Shown here: positions 1 to 9,027 of the stretch, one piece after another | Numbering within the stretch: position 1 is the stretch's first letter | Layout of the letters: every line of letters starts with the position of its first letter | Assembly (NCBI GenBank): GCA_934481355.1 | Contig: CAKSPH010000002.1 | Span: 68,169 to 132,168 of the forward strand | Source of the DNA: an uncultured Oscillospiraceae bacterium | GTDB taxonomy: Bacteria; Bacillota; Clostridia; Oscillospirales; Ruminococcaceae | DNA: 64,000 nucleotides | Direction: 5' to 3' | The notes under the pieces: generated by a model | Databases searched by the model: none | What the model saw: the letters and a program-made list of their open reading frames with translations, nothing else | Told to the model about the DNA's origin: nothing | Translations under genes and position numbers: made by a program

Positions 1-212
1 CTGTTCGTGTTGTTGGACACCACGCGCATTTTCACGCCAAGCCCGCGCATTTTGTCGAGCCATTCGTTCACGCCGTCCTCGGCGGCGGGATTGCCGTGCA
101 TGGAGAGTGTGTTGTCCATATCAAGGACGAGCGCCTTAACTCCGTTTCTGCGCAGGAAATCCTCGTCTATCTGCAAAACGCTTTTCAGCCAGAAGGTCGG
201 CTTAAACAGCAT
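1..212 (-). CDS. yqeG: YqeG-family HAD phosphatase, N-terminal part (cut by window edge)
   Basis: Only the first 70 codons lie in the window; the gene continues beyond base 1. Translation on the minus strand starts MLFKPTFWLK and reaches the HAD motif I DMDNTL at residues 31-36 (D31 nucleophile, D33), then VSNNTN, which fits HAD motif II. The N-terminus before motif I is characteristic of the YqeG/HAD-IIIA phosphatase family, whose physiological substrate is not settled. In Firmicutes this family often sits near small GTPase and aroE genes, which cannot be checked here. It lies just downstream of rpsU, behind a terminator, so it may be read only by read-through or from a weak promoter I did not identify. 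Confidence 0.8.
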   Translation of the reverse strand, partial: MLFKPTFWLKSVLQIDEDFLRRNGVKALVLDMDNTLSMHGNPAAEDGVNEWLDKMRGLGVKMRVVSNNTN

Positions 213-237
213 GAGTTTCCTCCTCAAAAGACAATTA

Positions 238-262
238 AACCGGACAGGAGCCCTGCCCGGTT
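238..262 (-). terminator. Intrinsic terminator of rpsU
   Basis: An 11-bp stem (AACCGGGCAGG with CCTGTCCGGTT, one G-U pair) around a 3-base loop, followed on the minus strand by TTAATTGTCTTTT. It lies between rpsU and yqeG. Confidence 0.75.
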
Positions 263-299
263 CAACCGTTGTGTTTTAGTCGCACTTAGTTCAGTAAAA

Positions 300-473
300 T
301 CAGAACTTGCGCTTACGAGCAGCTTCGGACTTCTTTTTACGTTTTACCGAAGGCTTTTCGTAATGCTCTCTTTTACGAACTTCAGCAAGAACGCCGTCCC
401 TTGCGCATGAACGCTTGAACCGCTTGAGTGCGGTGTCAAGAGATTCATTTTTGCCAAGACGAATTTCTGCCAT
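300..473 (-). CDS. rpsU: 30S ribosomal protein S21
   Basis: A 57-residue basic protein beginning [16 protein letters not shown] and ending in a Lys/Arg-rich tail ([14 protein letters not shown]). Both features are diagnostic of bS21, the small-subunit protein near the 16S rRNA 3' end that helps start-site recognition. Length is normal for Firmicutes. The start is supported by a purine-rich Shine-Dalgarno stretch (AAAGGGAGGG) eight bases before the ATG. It has its own consensus promoter at 549-577 and a terminator immediately downstream, so it looks like a single-gene transcription unit. Confidence 0.95.
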   Translation of the reverse strand: MAEIRLGKNESLDTALKRFKRSCARDGVLAEVRKREHYEKPSVKRKKKSEAARKRKF

Positions 474-548
474 CTATATTTCCCTCCCTTTGCCATAAGG
501 CATAGGTTATCTACATTTTATAGTAGTTATACAAAAAGTATATAAATA

Positions 549-577
549 ATTATATCGCAAACACCCTGTTTTGTCAA
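549..577 (-). promoter_or_regulatory. Consensus sigma-A promoter of rpsU
   Basis: On the minus strand TTGACA (572-577) and TATAAT (549-554) are separated by exactly 17 bp. The predicted leader to the rpsU ATG is about 70 nt. Confidence 0.85.
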
Positions 578-666
578 GCAGTTATCCAAAATTTATACGT
601 TTTTTTGAATTTTCGTGATTTTGCACAATTCAGCAAGACGCTTTCAGGATATTTTGCAGTATACAA

Positions 667-1023
667 TTATTCCTTGATAAGGTGAGATATGTCAACCGGA
701 GTACCGTCCGCCCAGAGGCGCTCAAGCTGGTAGAAGTCGCGGGTCTCCTCAAGGAAAACGTGCACCATAACATCGTAATAGTCAAGGATTATCCACGTCT
801 GGCTCTGGTAGCCCTCAATGCTCTTGGGCTTCACGCCCTTTTCGCCGAGCTGGTATTCCACCTCGTCAGCCAGCGCCTTTACCTGTGTTGTGCTGGAAGC
901 GGAAGCTATAACGAAGTAATTCGCGAGGATAGTGAGGTCCTCGACCCTGATAGCGTTTATCTTGATAGCTTTCTTGGAATCAAGCGCTTTTACGGCAATT
1001 TCAAGTTCTTCTCTGTCTGTCAT
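667..1023 (-). CDS. rsfS: Ribosome silencing factor RsfS
   Basis: A 118-residue protein with the RsfS/Iojap (DUF143) fold: the segment around LANYFVIASASSTTQVKAL and the later DYYDVMVHVF stretch are the family's conserved core. RsfS binds ribosomal protein L14 on the 50S subunit and blocks subunit joining when nutrients are low. The start has AAGGAGATCTT before ATG. It overlaps the end of yqeK by four bases (ATGA), so the two are translationally coupled, and it is the last gene of the long operon starting at topA. I see no clear terminator in the 190 bases downstream. Confidence 0.93.
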   Translation of the reverse strand: MTDREELEIAVKALDSKKAIKINAIRVEDLTILANYFVIASASSTTQVKALADEVEYQLGEKGVKPKSIEGYQSQTWIILDYYDVMVHVFLEETRDFYQLERLWADGTPVDISHLIKE

Positions 1024-1613
1024 AAGATCTCCTTGTCCTTATTGTATCTGAGATAGTAGTTGTATGCTTCAAAGGTATAATGCGGGATATGTCCGCATTT
1101 GCGGCAGACGTCCATGATATTGTACGCAAGCGCCACCGCCATCGCCTTGTCAAGGTCGCCGCGGCATATCTTCCGGAAGCGGTCAACGTCCTTGTAGCTT
1201 CTCTCGGAGGATATCATATCCCCGAGATACACGATCTTTTCCAGCGCCGTCATTTTCGCGCAGCCTATCGTGTGGAAGCGTATGCCGGTCAGAATCTCCT
1301 CGTCGGTTATCCCCAGCCTGTCCCGGACGTAAGCCGCGCCCGCGACTGCGTGCCACAGCGCCGGAGTGTCCACCTCCGCCGGGTCGGGACGAAGTCCGCT
1401 CTCAACAGTCATCTGCTTCTGGCGCTCGGGAGTATCCTCTTTCATGATGTCATGCAGGAGCCCCGCGAGATAGCACCGCTTCTTGTCCGCGCCGAATCTC
1501 TCCGCAAGGTCGTAGCAGGCCTCCGCAACGTTCATGCTGTGGGTGAAGCGCTTCTTAGAGAGCCGCTCCCTTATGAGCTTCTCGTACTCGTCAAATTCCT
1601 TGTATCTGCTCAA
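1020..1613 (-). CDS. yqeK: HD-domain Ap4A hydrolase YqeK
   Basis: A 197-residue HD-superfamily protein; His25 (FTHS) and the HD pair H54-D55 (LLHDIMKE) are the metal-binding motifs. YqeK proteins cleave diadenosine tetraphosphate symmetrically to ADP. I chose the TTG start at 1613 because GGAGG lies seven bases upstream and the protein then begins at the conserved SRYKEFDEYEKL. The in-frame ATG at 1667 lies inside nadD and has no ribosome-binding site. It sits between nadD and rsfS, the order seen across Firmicutes. Confidence 0.9.
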   Translation of the reverse strand: MSRYKEFDEYEKLIRERLSKKRFTHSMNVAEACYDLAERFGADKKRCYLAGLLHDIMKEDTPERQKQMTVESGLRPDPAEVDTPALWHAVAGAAYVRDRLGITDEEILTGIRFHTIGCAKMTALEKIVYLGDMISSERSYKDVDRFRKICRGDLDKAMAVALAYNIMDVCRKCGHIPHYTFEAYNYYLRYNKDKEIL

Positions 1614-1626
1614 AATACTGCCTCCG

Positions 1627-2226
1627 TCAAGCCTTGTACAATCCCTTTTCGCGGATATAGTCCGCAACTCCCTGCGGCACCATTCCGGAGATATCCCCGC
1701 CTGCCGCCGCCTTTTCGCGCACCTTGGTGGAGGACATCTCCACCACCTGCGTCGGGAGCACCTTTATCCTGCCCAGCTCGTTTGCGTACTCCATCATATC
1801 CGCAAGGCTGTCGCCGTCCCGCGCCGCCGCGCAGACCCTGACTTCCTTTAATATAGACTCGTACCTGTACCACTTCTCAAAGCTGAACAGCATATCCCCG
1901 CCGATCAGCAGGAAAAAGCTCTCGTCCGGGTAAAGCTCCTTCAGCGCGCGTATCGTGTTGATGGAATAGCTTGTCCCGCCGAGCCTTACCTCGATATCGC
2001 TGACCTCCGCCCCGGGAATATGCCCGAAAGCGCGGCGGCACATCTCCGCCCTGTCCTCGTATGGCAGGAGCTCCGTGTGCTTGTGCGGCGAAACGTAGGT
2101 CGGGATTATCAGCAATTTACGCAGCTTTAGCTGCTTCACCGCCTCCTCCGCGAGCCGGACGTGCCCGTTGTGCACGGGGTTGAACGCTCCGCCGAATATG
2201 CCGGTCTTTTTTACGCTGTCACTCAA
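1627..2226 (-). CDS. nadD: Nicotinate-nucleotide adenylyltransferase
   Basis: A 199-residue nucleotidyltransferase of NAD synthesis, converting nicotinate mononucleotide and ATP to deamido-NAD. The N-terminal GAFNPVHNGH at residues 13-22 is the ATP-binding H-x-G-H signature, and SSTKVRE near the C-terminus is the second (ISxTxxR-like) motif. The start codon is TTG at 2226, inside the last codons of yhbY, with GGTGAT upstream. The short overlap points to translational coupling. The downstream yqeK starts 14 bases after its stop. Confidence 0.95.
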   Translation of the reverse strand: MSDSVKKTGIFGGAFNPVHNGHVRLAEEAVKQLKLRKLLIIPTYVSPHKHTELLPYEDRAEMCRRAFGHIPGAEVSDIEVRLGGTSYSINTIRALKELYPDESFFLLIGGDMLFSFEKWYRYESILKEVRVCAAARDGDSLADMMEYANELGRIKVLPTQVVEMSSTKVREKAAAGGDISGMVPQGVADYIREKGLYKA

Positions 2227-2515
2227 GTTCTATCACCCGCTTCTTGGGGTCCTTGCTGCGGCGCCAGAGCACGAACTTCCTGCCGATGACCTGAACGACC
2301 TCGGATTTTGTGAGCTCCGCTATCTGGTCCGCCGCCTCGCGCGCGGTGAACTCGCAGTTCTCCTGGACGCCCACCTTGATGAGCTCGCGGCAGTTAAGAA
2401 CATCGTCGAGCTGCTTTACGAGCTCCTCGCCGATGCCCTGCTTTCCTACGAAAAATATAGTATTGTAGCTCTGCGCAATGGAGCGCAGATGTGCCCTCTG
2501 TTTACTGGTCAGCAT
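2219..2515 (-). CDS. yhbY: CRM-domain ribosome assembly RNA-binding protein YhbY
   Basis: A 98-residue single CRM (CRS1/YhbY) domain. The conserved GKQGI loop, here FFVGKQGIGEELVKQL, and the C-terminal IGRKFVLWRRS match the family. YhbY-type proteins associate with pre-50S ribosomal particles. Its ATG shares a base with the rdgB stop codon (TAATG), so it is coupled to the gene before it, and nadD begins before it ends. With rsfS and the downstream genes this is a small ribosome/NAD housekeeping cluster. Confidence 0.93.
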   Translation of the reverse strand: MLTSKQRAHLRSIAQSYNTIFFVGKQGIGEELVKQLDDVLNCRELIKVGVQENCEFTAREAADQIAELTKSEVVQVIGRKFVLWRRSKDPKKRVIELE

Positions 2516-3162
2516 TAACCGAATTTCTCCTTTAAAATCTCCGCAAGCTGCTCGAAAGCCCTTGCACGATGGCTTATTCTGTTCTTCTCGTCCTCGTCGA
2601 GCTCCGCCATGCTCCTGTCATCGTCCACCATGAAGATGGGGTCGTAGCCGAAGCCCTTGCTGCCCGCCATCTCGTCGCCTATGTAGCCCTCGATGGTGCC
2701 GTTTACGGAATACTCGTCGTCCTCTGCATAGATGAAGTAAATGGAGCACACAAACCTCGCTTCGCGCAGGGGTCTGGATACTCCGTGCATCTCCTCCAGC
2801 ACTTTTTCGCACAGCTCCCTGTCTGAGGCTCCCTCGCCGGCGTATCTCGCGGAGTAGATTCCGGGAGCGCCGTTCAGGAAGTCTATTTCAAGACCGCTGT
2901 CGTCTGCTATCGTCGGGAGCTTTGTTGCCTCGAAAACCGCCCGCGCCTTGATGTGGGCGTTTTCCTCAAAGGTATCGCCGTCCTCGATTATCTCGTCTGT
3001 GAAGCCTGCCTCACGCATTGATATTACGTCGAAGCCGTAGGGCTCCAGGAGCTTTCTGAACTCCCTTATCTTGCCCTGATTGTTTGACGCGATTATCAAT
3101 TTCTGTCGGACAGGCAGCGGGGCGGCAGGTTTTTCTTCGCCGGATCTGTGAAGATGTTTCAT
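2515..3162 (-). CDS. rdgB: Non-canonical purine NTP pyrophosphatase (RdgB/HAM1)
   Basis: A 215-residue house-cleaning enzyme that hydrolyses dITP, XTP and similar nucleotides to monophosphates. The family motifs are present: LIIASNNQGK near residue 22, ADDSGLEID in the middle, FGYDPIF and SHRARA near the end. The protein carries a 20-residue polar N-terminal extension before the usual start. The ATG at 3162 is nevertheless the only one with a Shine-Dalgarno sequence (AAAGGA, six bases). A 66-base gap with two hairpins separates it from ftsY. Confidence 0.92.
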   Translation of the reverse strand: MKHLHRSGEEKPAAPLPVRQKLIIASNNQGKIREFRKLLEPYGFDVISMREAGFTDEIIEDGDTFEENAHIKARAVFEATKLPTIADDSGLEIDFLNGAPGIYSARYAGEGASDRELCEKVLEEMHGVSRPLREARFVCSIYFIYAEDDEYSVNGTIEGYIGDEMAGSKGFGYDPIFMVDDDRSMAELDEDEKNRISHRARAFEQLAEILKEKFG

Positions 3163-3183
3163 AAAAATTCCTTTCCAAATTTA

Positions 3184-3226
3184 TGCGCCGCAGCGGCGCA
3201 ATTAATAGAATCCCCTGCGGGGAATT
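3184..3226 (-). other. Two tandem hairpins between ftsY and rdgB
   Basis: TGCGCCG-CAG-CGGCGCA (3184-3200) and AATCCCC-TGC-GGGGAATT (3209-3226) lie back to back directly after the ftsY stop codon. Neither is followed by a clear T-run. They could slow transcription or stabilise the upstream mRNA end; no function can be assigned. Confidence 0.5.
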
Positions 3227-3228
3227 AT

Positions 3229-4434
3229 TTACTCAAACAGAGCCTGAACATAATCCTCAGGCACGAACGGCTGGAGGTCGTCTATCTTTTCGCCGACTCC
3301 TACCAGCTTTACGGGTATGCCGAGTTCGTTCTTTATAGGTATTATTATACCACCTTTTGCGGTTCCGTCAAGCTTTGTCAGGACAATTCCCGTAATTTCA
3401 GCACTTTCACTGAAAAGTTTTGCCTGATTGACTGCATTCTGTCCAGTAGTCGCGTCAAGAACCAATAAAGTTTCAACGCACGCGTCCGGGACCTCCCGGG
3501 AAATGACGCGGGCTATCTTCCTGAGCTCCTCCATGAGGTTCTTCTTATTGTGGAGTCTCCCGGCGGTGTCGCAGAGGACAACATCGGCGCCGCGCGCCTT
3601 TGCGGCGGTCAGCGCGTCGAAAATCACGGCGGCGGGGTCGCTGCCCTCGCTGTGCTTTACTATCTCCACGCCTGCGCGGTCAGTCCACACGTTGAGCTGG
3701 TCGATAGCCGCCGCGCGGAACGTGTCCGCCGCCGCAACTATGACTTTCTTTCCCTGAGACTTTAAGTTCGCCGCCAGCTTTCCGATGGTGGTGGTCTTTC
3801 CCGCGCCGTTTACGCCGATGACCATGATAACGGAGGGCTTTGTGTCGAGCCTGAGTTCGTTTCCTCCGGTGAGCATTCCGGAGATGATATCCCGCAGGAG
3901 CTTCTTCACGTCCGCCGGGTCGGTGGCTCCGGTGCGCTTTACCGCCGCGCGGAGCTGGTCGCATATCTCCATGGAGGTCTCCGCGCCGATATCGGAGAGT
4001 ATCAGCGTTTCCTCCAGCTCGTCGAAGAAATCCTCGTCTATCTTCGTAAAGCTGTTCATCAGCAGCTCCAGCCTGCTCATGAATCCGTCCTTGGTCTTTT
4101 TCAGCCCGTTTTTCAGCTTCTCGAAGAACCCGACTTTCTTCGGGGCTTCCTCTCCGGATTCTTCCTCGCCGGAAAGCTTCTCCGCCTCCGCTTCCGCAGC
4201 CTGCTGGAGCTCCTCTTCTTCCTCCGTTACTTCTTCGGCTTCCGGAGCCGCTTCGGGCTCGTCTGCTTCGTACTGCTCGCCGGTTTGGGAAGCCTGCTCC
4301 GGAGAGTCCTCCCCGGTTTGTGGAATATCACCGTCAGGCGTTTCAGCCTGCTCTGCGGAGAGTTCTTCATTGAGGAGGTTTTCATCTTCGTCCTCCTGCT
4401 TTTTCTTTTTCCTGAATTTATCGAAAAAACCCAT
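3229..4434 (-). CDS. ftsY: Signal recognition particle receptor FtsY
   Basis: A 401-residue SRP receptor GTPase. After a short basic start (MGFFDKFRKKKK) there is an acidic, Glu-rich region to about residue 105, typical of the membrane-associated A domain. The NG domain follows, with GVNGAGKTTT (G1), DTAGRLHNK (G3) and LTKLDGTAKGG (G4). It docks the SRP-ribosome complex at the membrane for co-translational insertion. GGAGGATCT precedes the ATG. It follows smc by 14 bases, the standard smc-ftsY pairing of Firmicutes. Confidence 0.96.
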   Translation of the reverse strand: MGFFDKFRKKKKQEDEDENLLNEELSAEQAETPDGDIPQTGEDSPEQASQTGEQYEADEPEAAPEAEEVTEEEEELQQAAEAEAEKLSGEEESGEEAPKKVGFFEKLKNGLKKTKDGFMSRLELLMNSFTKIDEDFFDELEETLILSDIGAETSMEICDQLRAAVKRTGATDPADVKKLLRDIISGMLTGGNELRLDTKPSVIMVIGVNGAGKTTTIGKLAANLKSQGKKVIVAAADTFRAAAIDQLNVWTDRAGVEIVKHSEGSDPAAVIFDALTAAKARGADVVLCDTAGRLHNKKNLMEELRKIARVISREVPDACVETLLVLDATTGQNAVNQAKLFSESAEITGIVLTKLDGTAKGGIIIPIKNELGIPVKLVGVGEKIDDLQPFVPEDYVQALFE

Positions 4435-4448
4435 AGATCCTCCGTTCG

Positions 4449-7400
4449 TTATTTCAGTTCAACGTCAAGCTCGTCCGCAAGGTCGCGGCGCAGGAGTCTT
4501 GACACGCCCTTTTCCTGCATGAATACGCCGTACAGCACCTTGCACCCCTCGATGGTCCCGCGCCTGTGAGTGATTACCATGAGCTGGGTCTGGCTGCTGA
4601 ACTGATTCAGATATGTGATGTACTTGTCAACGTTCACATCGTCGAGCGCCGCGTCAACCTCGTCAAGCATACAGAACGGCGTGGGACGGTGCTTTAGTAT
4701 CGCAAAGTAGATGGTGATGGCTACCATGGTCTGTTCGCCGCCGGAAAGCGAGATGAGGTTCTTTATGACCTTTCCGGGCGGAGCCGCAAGTATCTCGATT
4801 CCCGAGCCCAGCACGTCCTCCGGGTCGGTGAGCTTCAGCTCGCCGTGGGCTCCGTCGCCGAATATGCTGACGAATATCTCCCTGAAACTCTTGTTTATCT
4901 CCTCGAAGCTGTTCAGGAACCTCGTCTTGATGTCCTCGGTGAGGTCAGCGATGAGCTTTTCAAGCTCCCGCTTGCTCTTCTCGATGTCCTCGAGCTGGGC
5001 GGTCTGGAACTTGTAGCGCTCCGCCACCTCGCGGTACTCGTCGATGGAATCCATGTTTACGCTGCCGAGCCGCGAGATGTTCTTTCGCAGCTCCTCCAGC
5101 TCGTTTTCCGCCGCCAGCAGGTTTTCAAGCGGCTTCGCCTGCTCCACAGCCATCGAGACCGTGAGGTCGTAGCTGTCGTGCAGCATATTCACTATGCGCT
5201 CCTGCTCCCGGACTTCGCCGGTGCGGCGCTCCTCCAGCCTTGCGACTTCCCGGGCGAAATGCTCCTTGTTGCGGTTCGCCTCGGAGATATCCCGGTGCAT
5301 CTGACCTATCGAAAGCTCCAGCTGCTCTATCTCCGACATGGAGCGTGTGATGTCCTTGTCCTTGTCGGTGAGCTCGCCGCTGTGCTGCTCTATTTCTTTC
5401 TTCACGCGCTCTATGTCCACGCGGATACGGTCGTCGTCCGCTTCAAGGGCGGCGATGTTTTCCTTGTAGCTGTCGCTGCTCTGGAACAGCATCCTGCGGT
5501 TTTCCTCGCGGCTGCGTATCTCCACCCGGAACGCGTCTATGTCCTTTTCAGCCGCGACCTTGTCGAGCCCGAGCTGTGAAAGGCTTTCCGAAAGCTCCTT
5601 TATGTGGGCGGCGGCGCTGTCGCGCTCGTCCCCGGACTGCTTCTGCCGCTCCTCTATTTCCGCGATTTCCTTATCGCAGGCCTCGATGACCGCCCTGCTT
5701 TCGGAAATCTGCGCGTTATACTGCTTTATCTGCGCGTCGAACCGCTCCAGCGCCAGCCGGGAGGTCTCCCCCTGCTGCGAAAGCTGCTCGATGAGCATCG
5801 TGAACTTCGAAAGCTCCGCGCGGCTGTTTATCTCCGCCGAATCCAGGGCTTTCAGCTCGTCCTCGGCGCCCTCGGTCTCCATGGCGAATTTTGCCGCCTC
5901 CGCCTGGTACTGCTGGTAAGCCTCGTTCTTCTCCGCGAGAGTCTTTCTGAGGGCTATCACCTCGTTGTAAAGGGAATCCTTCTCCTGTTTTCTGGAAATG
6001 ATGCCCGCACCGTTTCCGCGGCTTCCTCCGGTGAATGAACCGCCGGCGTTGACCACCTGACCGTCAAGTGTCACTATGCGGAACTTCGCGCCGTACTTCC
6101 TGCTGAGGAACGCCGCCGTGTCGATATCGTCCACTATCGCGGTGAGTCCCAGCAGGTAGCGTATGATGTTGAGGTACTCCCCGTCGCATTCCACAAGGTC
6201 GCTTGCGATACCCTCGAAGCCCTGCTCCGACTGGAGCCGCGGCTCGTTGAGGTAGCGCCCTTTCATCGCGGTTATCGGGAGCATTGTGGCGCGCCCCGCG
6301 TTGGTCTCCTTCAAAAAGCGGATACAGCGCTTCGCCGTCTCCTCGTTGTCCACGATGATGTTCTGCATTGCCGCTCCCAGCGCTGTTTCTATCGCCGCGA
6401 CATAGCGCTCGTCCATGCTGACCACATCGGCTACCGTGCCATGTATTCCGCCCATTCTGCCCTGCTGCGAGGCCCTCATGAGCTCCTTTACGCTGTGGGT
6501 GTAGCCCTCCATGCTCCTTTCAACGTCCTCAAGGAGCTTCCAGCGCTTCTGCTTGGTGTCCAGCTCGTCGCGCACGCGGTCGGCTTCCGCCTTCGCCTCG
6601 TTCATGCGGCGGGTCTTTCCCTCGCCAAGCCGCTGGAGTCCCGCCAGCCTGTTCTGCTTTACGGAGCGCTGCTCCGCGATATCCGCGATTGATTTCTCGG
6701 CGGCTTCCCTGCTCCCGGTGTATTCCCTGAGCCTTGCTTCGGAATTTTCCGCGTCTGAAAGGAACGTCCGCTTCTGGTCCTCGGCTTCCTCAACGGAGTG
6801 CTCCGCCTGGGCGCACCGCGCGGAGGCCTCGCCCTTTTCGCGGTAAGCCTTTGCAAGCCTCTGCTCCAGCTCGGAATAAGCCCGGCTGCTTTCGGCGCTC
6901 TGCTTTTCTATTTCGGACAGCTTCGCGCGGATATCCTCCTGCCGCGATTCCATGACGGAAAGCTCCGCCTGCTTGTCCTCTATCTTCTTCTGGAATACCT
7001 TTATGCCCTCGTCGAAGCTGCGGCTGCTTTCCTCCGCATTGGCTATCTGCCCGGAAAGCTCCGTGCGGCGCTTCTGGTTGTGCATGAGGTCGTTTTCCAG
7101 CACGCCTATCTGCGAGCGCTTCTCCGCGATCTCGGTGTTCACTGCGTCGCGGCTCCTGCGGAATCTTTCCAGCTCCGCCTGAATGCGCTGCTTCTTCTCG
7201 GTGCTGTCGTCAATGCTGTTCTGGAGCTTCTCCGCGTCCTTTTCGTAGTGCTCGCACTCCGCGCGGTTGAGCAGCAGGTCGTCGTCCAGCTTCTTTATCG
7301 CCGTGCGGCGCTCCTCGTAGTGCGCCGCGCCCACGGATATCTCCAGCTCCTTTTTCTTGTCGAGGAGCTCGGCGGCAAGCACCGCCTTTTCCGACTGCTT

Positions 7401-8018
7401 TTTCAGCACCGGAAGGCGCTCCTCGTCCATCTTGATGATGTCCTTCTGGCGGGTGATGTTGTCCTCGGCGCTCTGGAGCTCCTTTTCAGCCTCCGCCTTC
7501 TTGTGCAGGAACAGCGATATCCCCGCCGCTTCCTCGAATATCTCACGGCGCTGTGTGCCCCGCGCGTTCACTATCTCGGCTACCCTGCCCTGACCGATTA
7601 TGGAATATCCGTCTCTGCCAAGACCGGTTCCGAGCAGCATTTCCTGGATGTCTTTCAGCCTTGATTTCGCCCCGTTTATCAGGAACTCGCTCTCGCCGCT
7701 GCGGTACAGCTTGCGGGAGATAGTCACCTCGTCCGCGTCCACCGGGAGCGCACGGTCGGTGTTGTCTATGCACAGCGCGACCCTTGCGAAGCCCATGGGC
7801 TTGCGGTCGGTGGTGCCGTGGAAGATAACGTCCTCCATCTTCTCGCCGCGCAGGGTCTTTGCGCCCTGCTCTCCCATTACCCAGCGCAGGGCGTCGCTTA
7901 TGTTGCTCTTGCCGTTGCCGTTGCTTCCGACCACGGCGGTGGTCTGGGCGTCGAAATTCAGTACGGTCTTGTCCGCAAAGGATTTGAACCCATGTATCTC
8001 AAGTGACTTAAAAAACAT
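4449..8018 (-). CDS. smc: Chromosome segregation ATPase SMC
   Basis: A 1189-residue SMC protein, full length for the family. It has an N-terminal Walker A (GSNGNGKSN near residue 32) and two long coiled-coil arms rich in Glu, Lys and Gln. The central hinge region runs around residues 500-680, ending in a glycine-rich NAGGSFTGGSRG stretch. The C-terminal half of the ATPase has the LSGGEQ signature and Walker B DEVDAALDD. With ScpA/ScpB it forms the condensin that organises and segregates the chromosome. GAGGTTTGTGA precedes the ATG. It lies 19 bases after a radical SAM gene. Confidence 0.97.
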   Translation of the reverse strand: MFFKSLEIHGFKSFADKTVLNFDAQTTAVVGSNGNGKSNISDALRWVMGEQGAKTLRGEKMEDVIFHGTTDRKPMGFARVALCIDNTDRALPVDADEVTISRKLYRSGESEFLINGAKSRLKDIQEMLLGTGLGRDGYSIIGQGRVAEIVNARGTQRREIFEEAAGISLFLHKKAEAEKELQSAEDNITRQKDIIKMDEERLPVLKKQSEKAVLAAELLDKKKELEISVGAAHYEERRTAIKKLDDDLLLNRAECEHYEKDAEKLQNSIDDSTEKKQRIQAELERFRRSRDAVNTEIAEKRSQIGVLENDLMHNQKRRTELSGQIANAEESSRSFDEGIKVFQKKIEDKQAELSVMESRQEDIRAKLSEIEKQSAESSRAYSELEQRLAKAYREKGEASARCAQAEHSVEEAEDQKRTFLSDAENSEARLREYTGSREAAEKSIADIAEQRSVKQNRLAGLQRLGEGKTRRMNEAKAEADRVRDELDTKQKRWKLLEDVERSMEGYTHSVKELMRASQQGRMGGIHGTVADVVSMDERYVAAIETALGAAMQNIIVDNEETAKRCIRFLKETNAGRATMLPITAMKGRYLNEPRLQSEQGFEGIASDLVECDGEYLNIIRYLLGLTAIVDDIDTAAFLSRKYGAKFRIVTLDGQVVNAGGSFTGGSRGNGAGIISRKQEKDSLYNEVIALRKTLAEKNEAYQQYQAEAAKFAMETEGAEDELKALDSAEINSRAELSKFTMLIEQLSQQGETSRLALERFDAQIKQYNAQISESRAVIEACDKEIAEIEERQKQSGDERDSAAAHIKELSESLSQLGLDKVAAEKDIDAFRVEIRSREENRRMLFQSSDSYKENIAALEADDDRIRVDIERVKKEIEQHSGELTDKDKDITRSMSEIEQLELSIGQMHRDISEANRNKEHFAREVARLEERRTGEVREQERIVNMLHDSYDLTVSMAVEQAKPLENLLAAENELEELRKNISRLGSVNMDSIDEYREVAERYKFQTAQLEDIEKSKRELEKLIADLTEDIKTRFLNSFEEINKSFREIFVSIFGDGAHGELKLTDPEDVLGSGIEILAAPPGKVIKNLISLSGGEQTMVAITIYFAILKHRPTPFCMLDEVDAALDDVNVDKYITYLNQFSSQTQLMVITHRRGTIEGCKVLYGVFMQEKGVSRLLRRDLADELDVELK

Positions 8019-8037
8019 TCACAAACCTCGCTGTATA

Positions 8038-9027
8038 TCAGCGCACCTCGATATAAGCCCCGTCCAGCGGCTTTATCTGCACAACATAGCCAAGCTCCCG
8101 CAGAGCCGCGATGTTGCCGCGCTTCTGTCCGACTGCCCTGCTGATATTGCGGCTGTCGGTGTAAATCATATAATTTCCCTTTTCCCGTGTGAAAAGCTCG
8201 CGCTTCATGTCGTTCAGGAACAGCCGGCTCTCCACTATCTCCCGGAATGCCGGGTGGTAAACTCCGCCGAGCATTTCGCTCTCCACCTCATGTGAAGCGT
8301 GGAGTCCCATTCTTATCACGCGTATTCCTGCCGCTTCAAACTCCCGCAGGAGCTCCGCGCAGAGATCCACCGTCTGCTCAAATCCGAAGCTGCGGTACTC
8401 CCCGCTCTCAAAGAGGCTTCCGAGCCGCGTGTGCTTCAGTATCACGGTGGGGTATATCCGCACGGTATCCGGCTTCAGCGCGATGAACTCCCGGCAGGTG
8501 AGCCGGACGGCTTCCCCAGAGTCCCGGTAAAGCCCGGTCATCATCTGGAGTCCCAGCGAAATACCGCTCTCCCTGATAAGCCGGAAAGCCCTGCGGACGT
8601 CCTCCGCGGAGTGCCCGCGCCCGTTCGCCTGCAAAACCTCGTCCGACATGGACTGTGCGCCGAGCTCAACGGCGGTCATGCCGTATTGTTTCAGTATCGC
8701 GATAATTTCCTCGCTGATACAGTCCGGACGGGTGGAACAGCGTATTCCGCAGTAGACCTCCGGGTACTTCCGGACAGCCTCGGCGGCGCATTCCAGCAGG
8801 CTTATCATGTAGTCCCGGGGGACAGCCGTGAAGCTCCCGCCGAAGAACGCTATCTCCGCCTGCATATTCCTTTCAGCGAGATGGGAAGCCTGCCCGTCCA
8901 GCAGCTCCCTGACCTCCTCGGCGGAGGGAGCGTGAGCCGCCCCGGAAATGCTCCGCTGGTCGCAGAAGCTGCACCTGTGCGGGCAGCCGATGTGCGGTAT
9001 GAATACCGAAATATTAGTCCGTTTCAT
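8038..9027 (-). CDS. Elp3-like radical SAM protein of unknown substrate
   Basis: A 329-residue radical SAM enzyme. The [4Fe-4S]-binding triad C15-x3-C19-x2-C22 sits in GCPHRCSFCDQ, and FFGGSFTAVP follows as in Elp3/YhcC-like proteins. The rest has the Elp3-type arrangement with no histone-acetyltransferase domain. A homologue between rnc and smc is common in Clostridia, so a role in RNA or tRNA modification is a reasonable guess. The substrate is unknown to me. It starts 14 bases inside the end of rnc, which shows coupling; its own ribosome-binding site is weak. Confidence 0.85.
   Translation of the reverse strand: MKRTNISVFIPHIGCPHRCSFCDQRSISGAAHAPSAEEVRELLDGQASHLAERNMQAEIAFFGGSFTAVPRDYMISLLECAAEAVRKYPEVYCGIRCSTRPDCISEEIIAILKQYGMTAVELGAQSMSDEVLQANGRGHSAEDVRRAFRLIRESGISLGLQMMTGLYRDSGEAVRLTCREFIALKPDTVRIYPTVILKHTRLGSLFESGEYRSFGFEQTVDLCAELLREFEAAGIRVIRMGLHASHEVESEMLGGVYHPAFREIVESRLFLNDMKRELFTREKGNYMIYTDSRNISRAVGQKRGNIAALRELGYVVQIKPLDGAYIEVR

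Noticed and set aside
96..410. Plus-strand frame across yqeG and rpsU
   Set aside because: Antisense to two recognised genes; rpsU has a consensus promoter and ribosome-binding site on the other strand.
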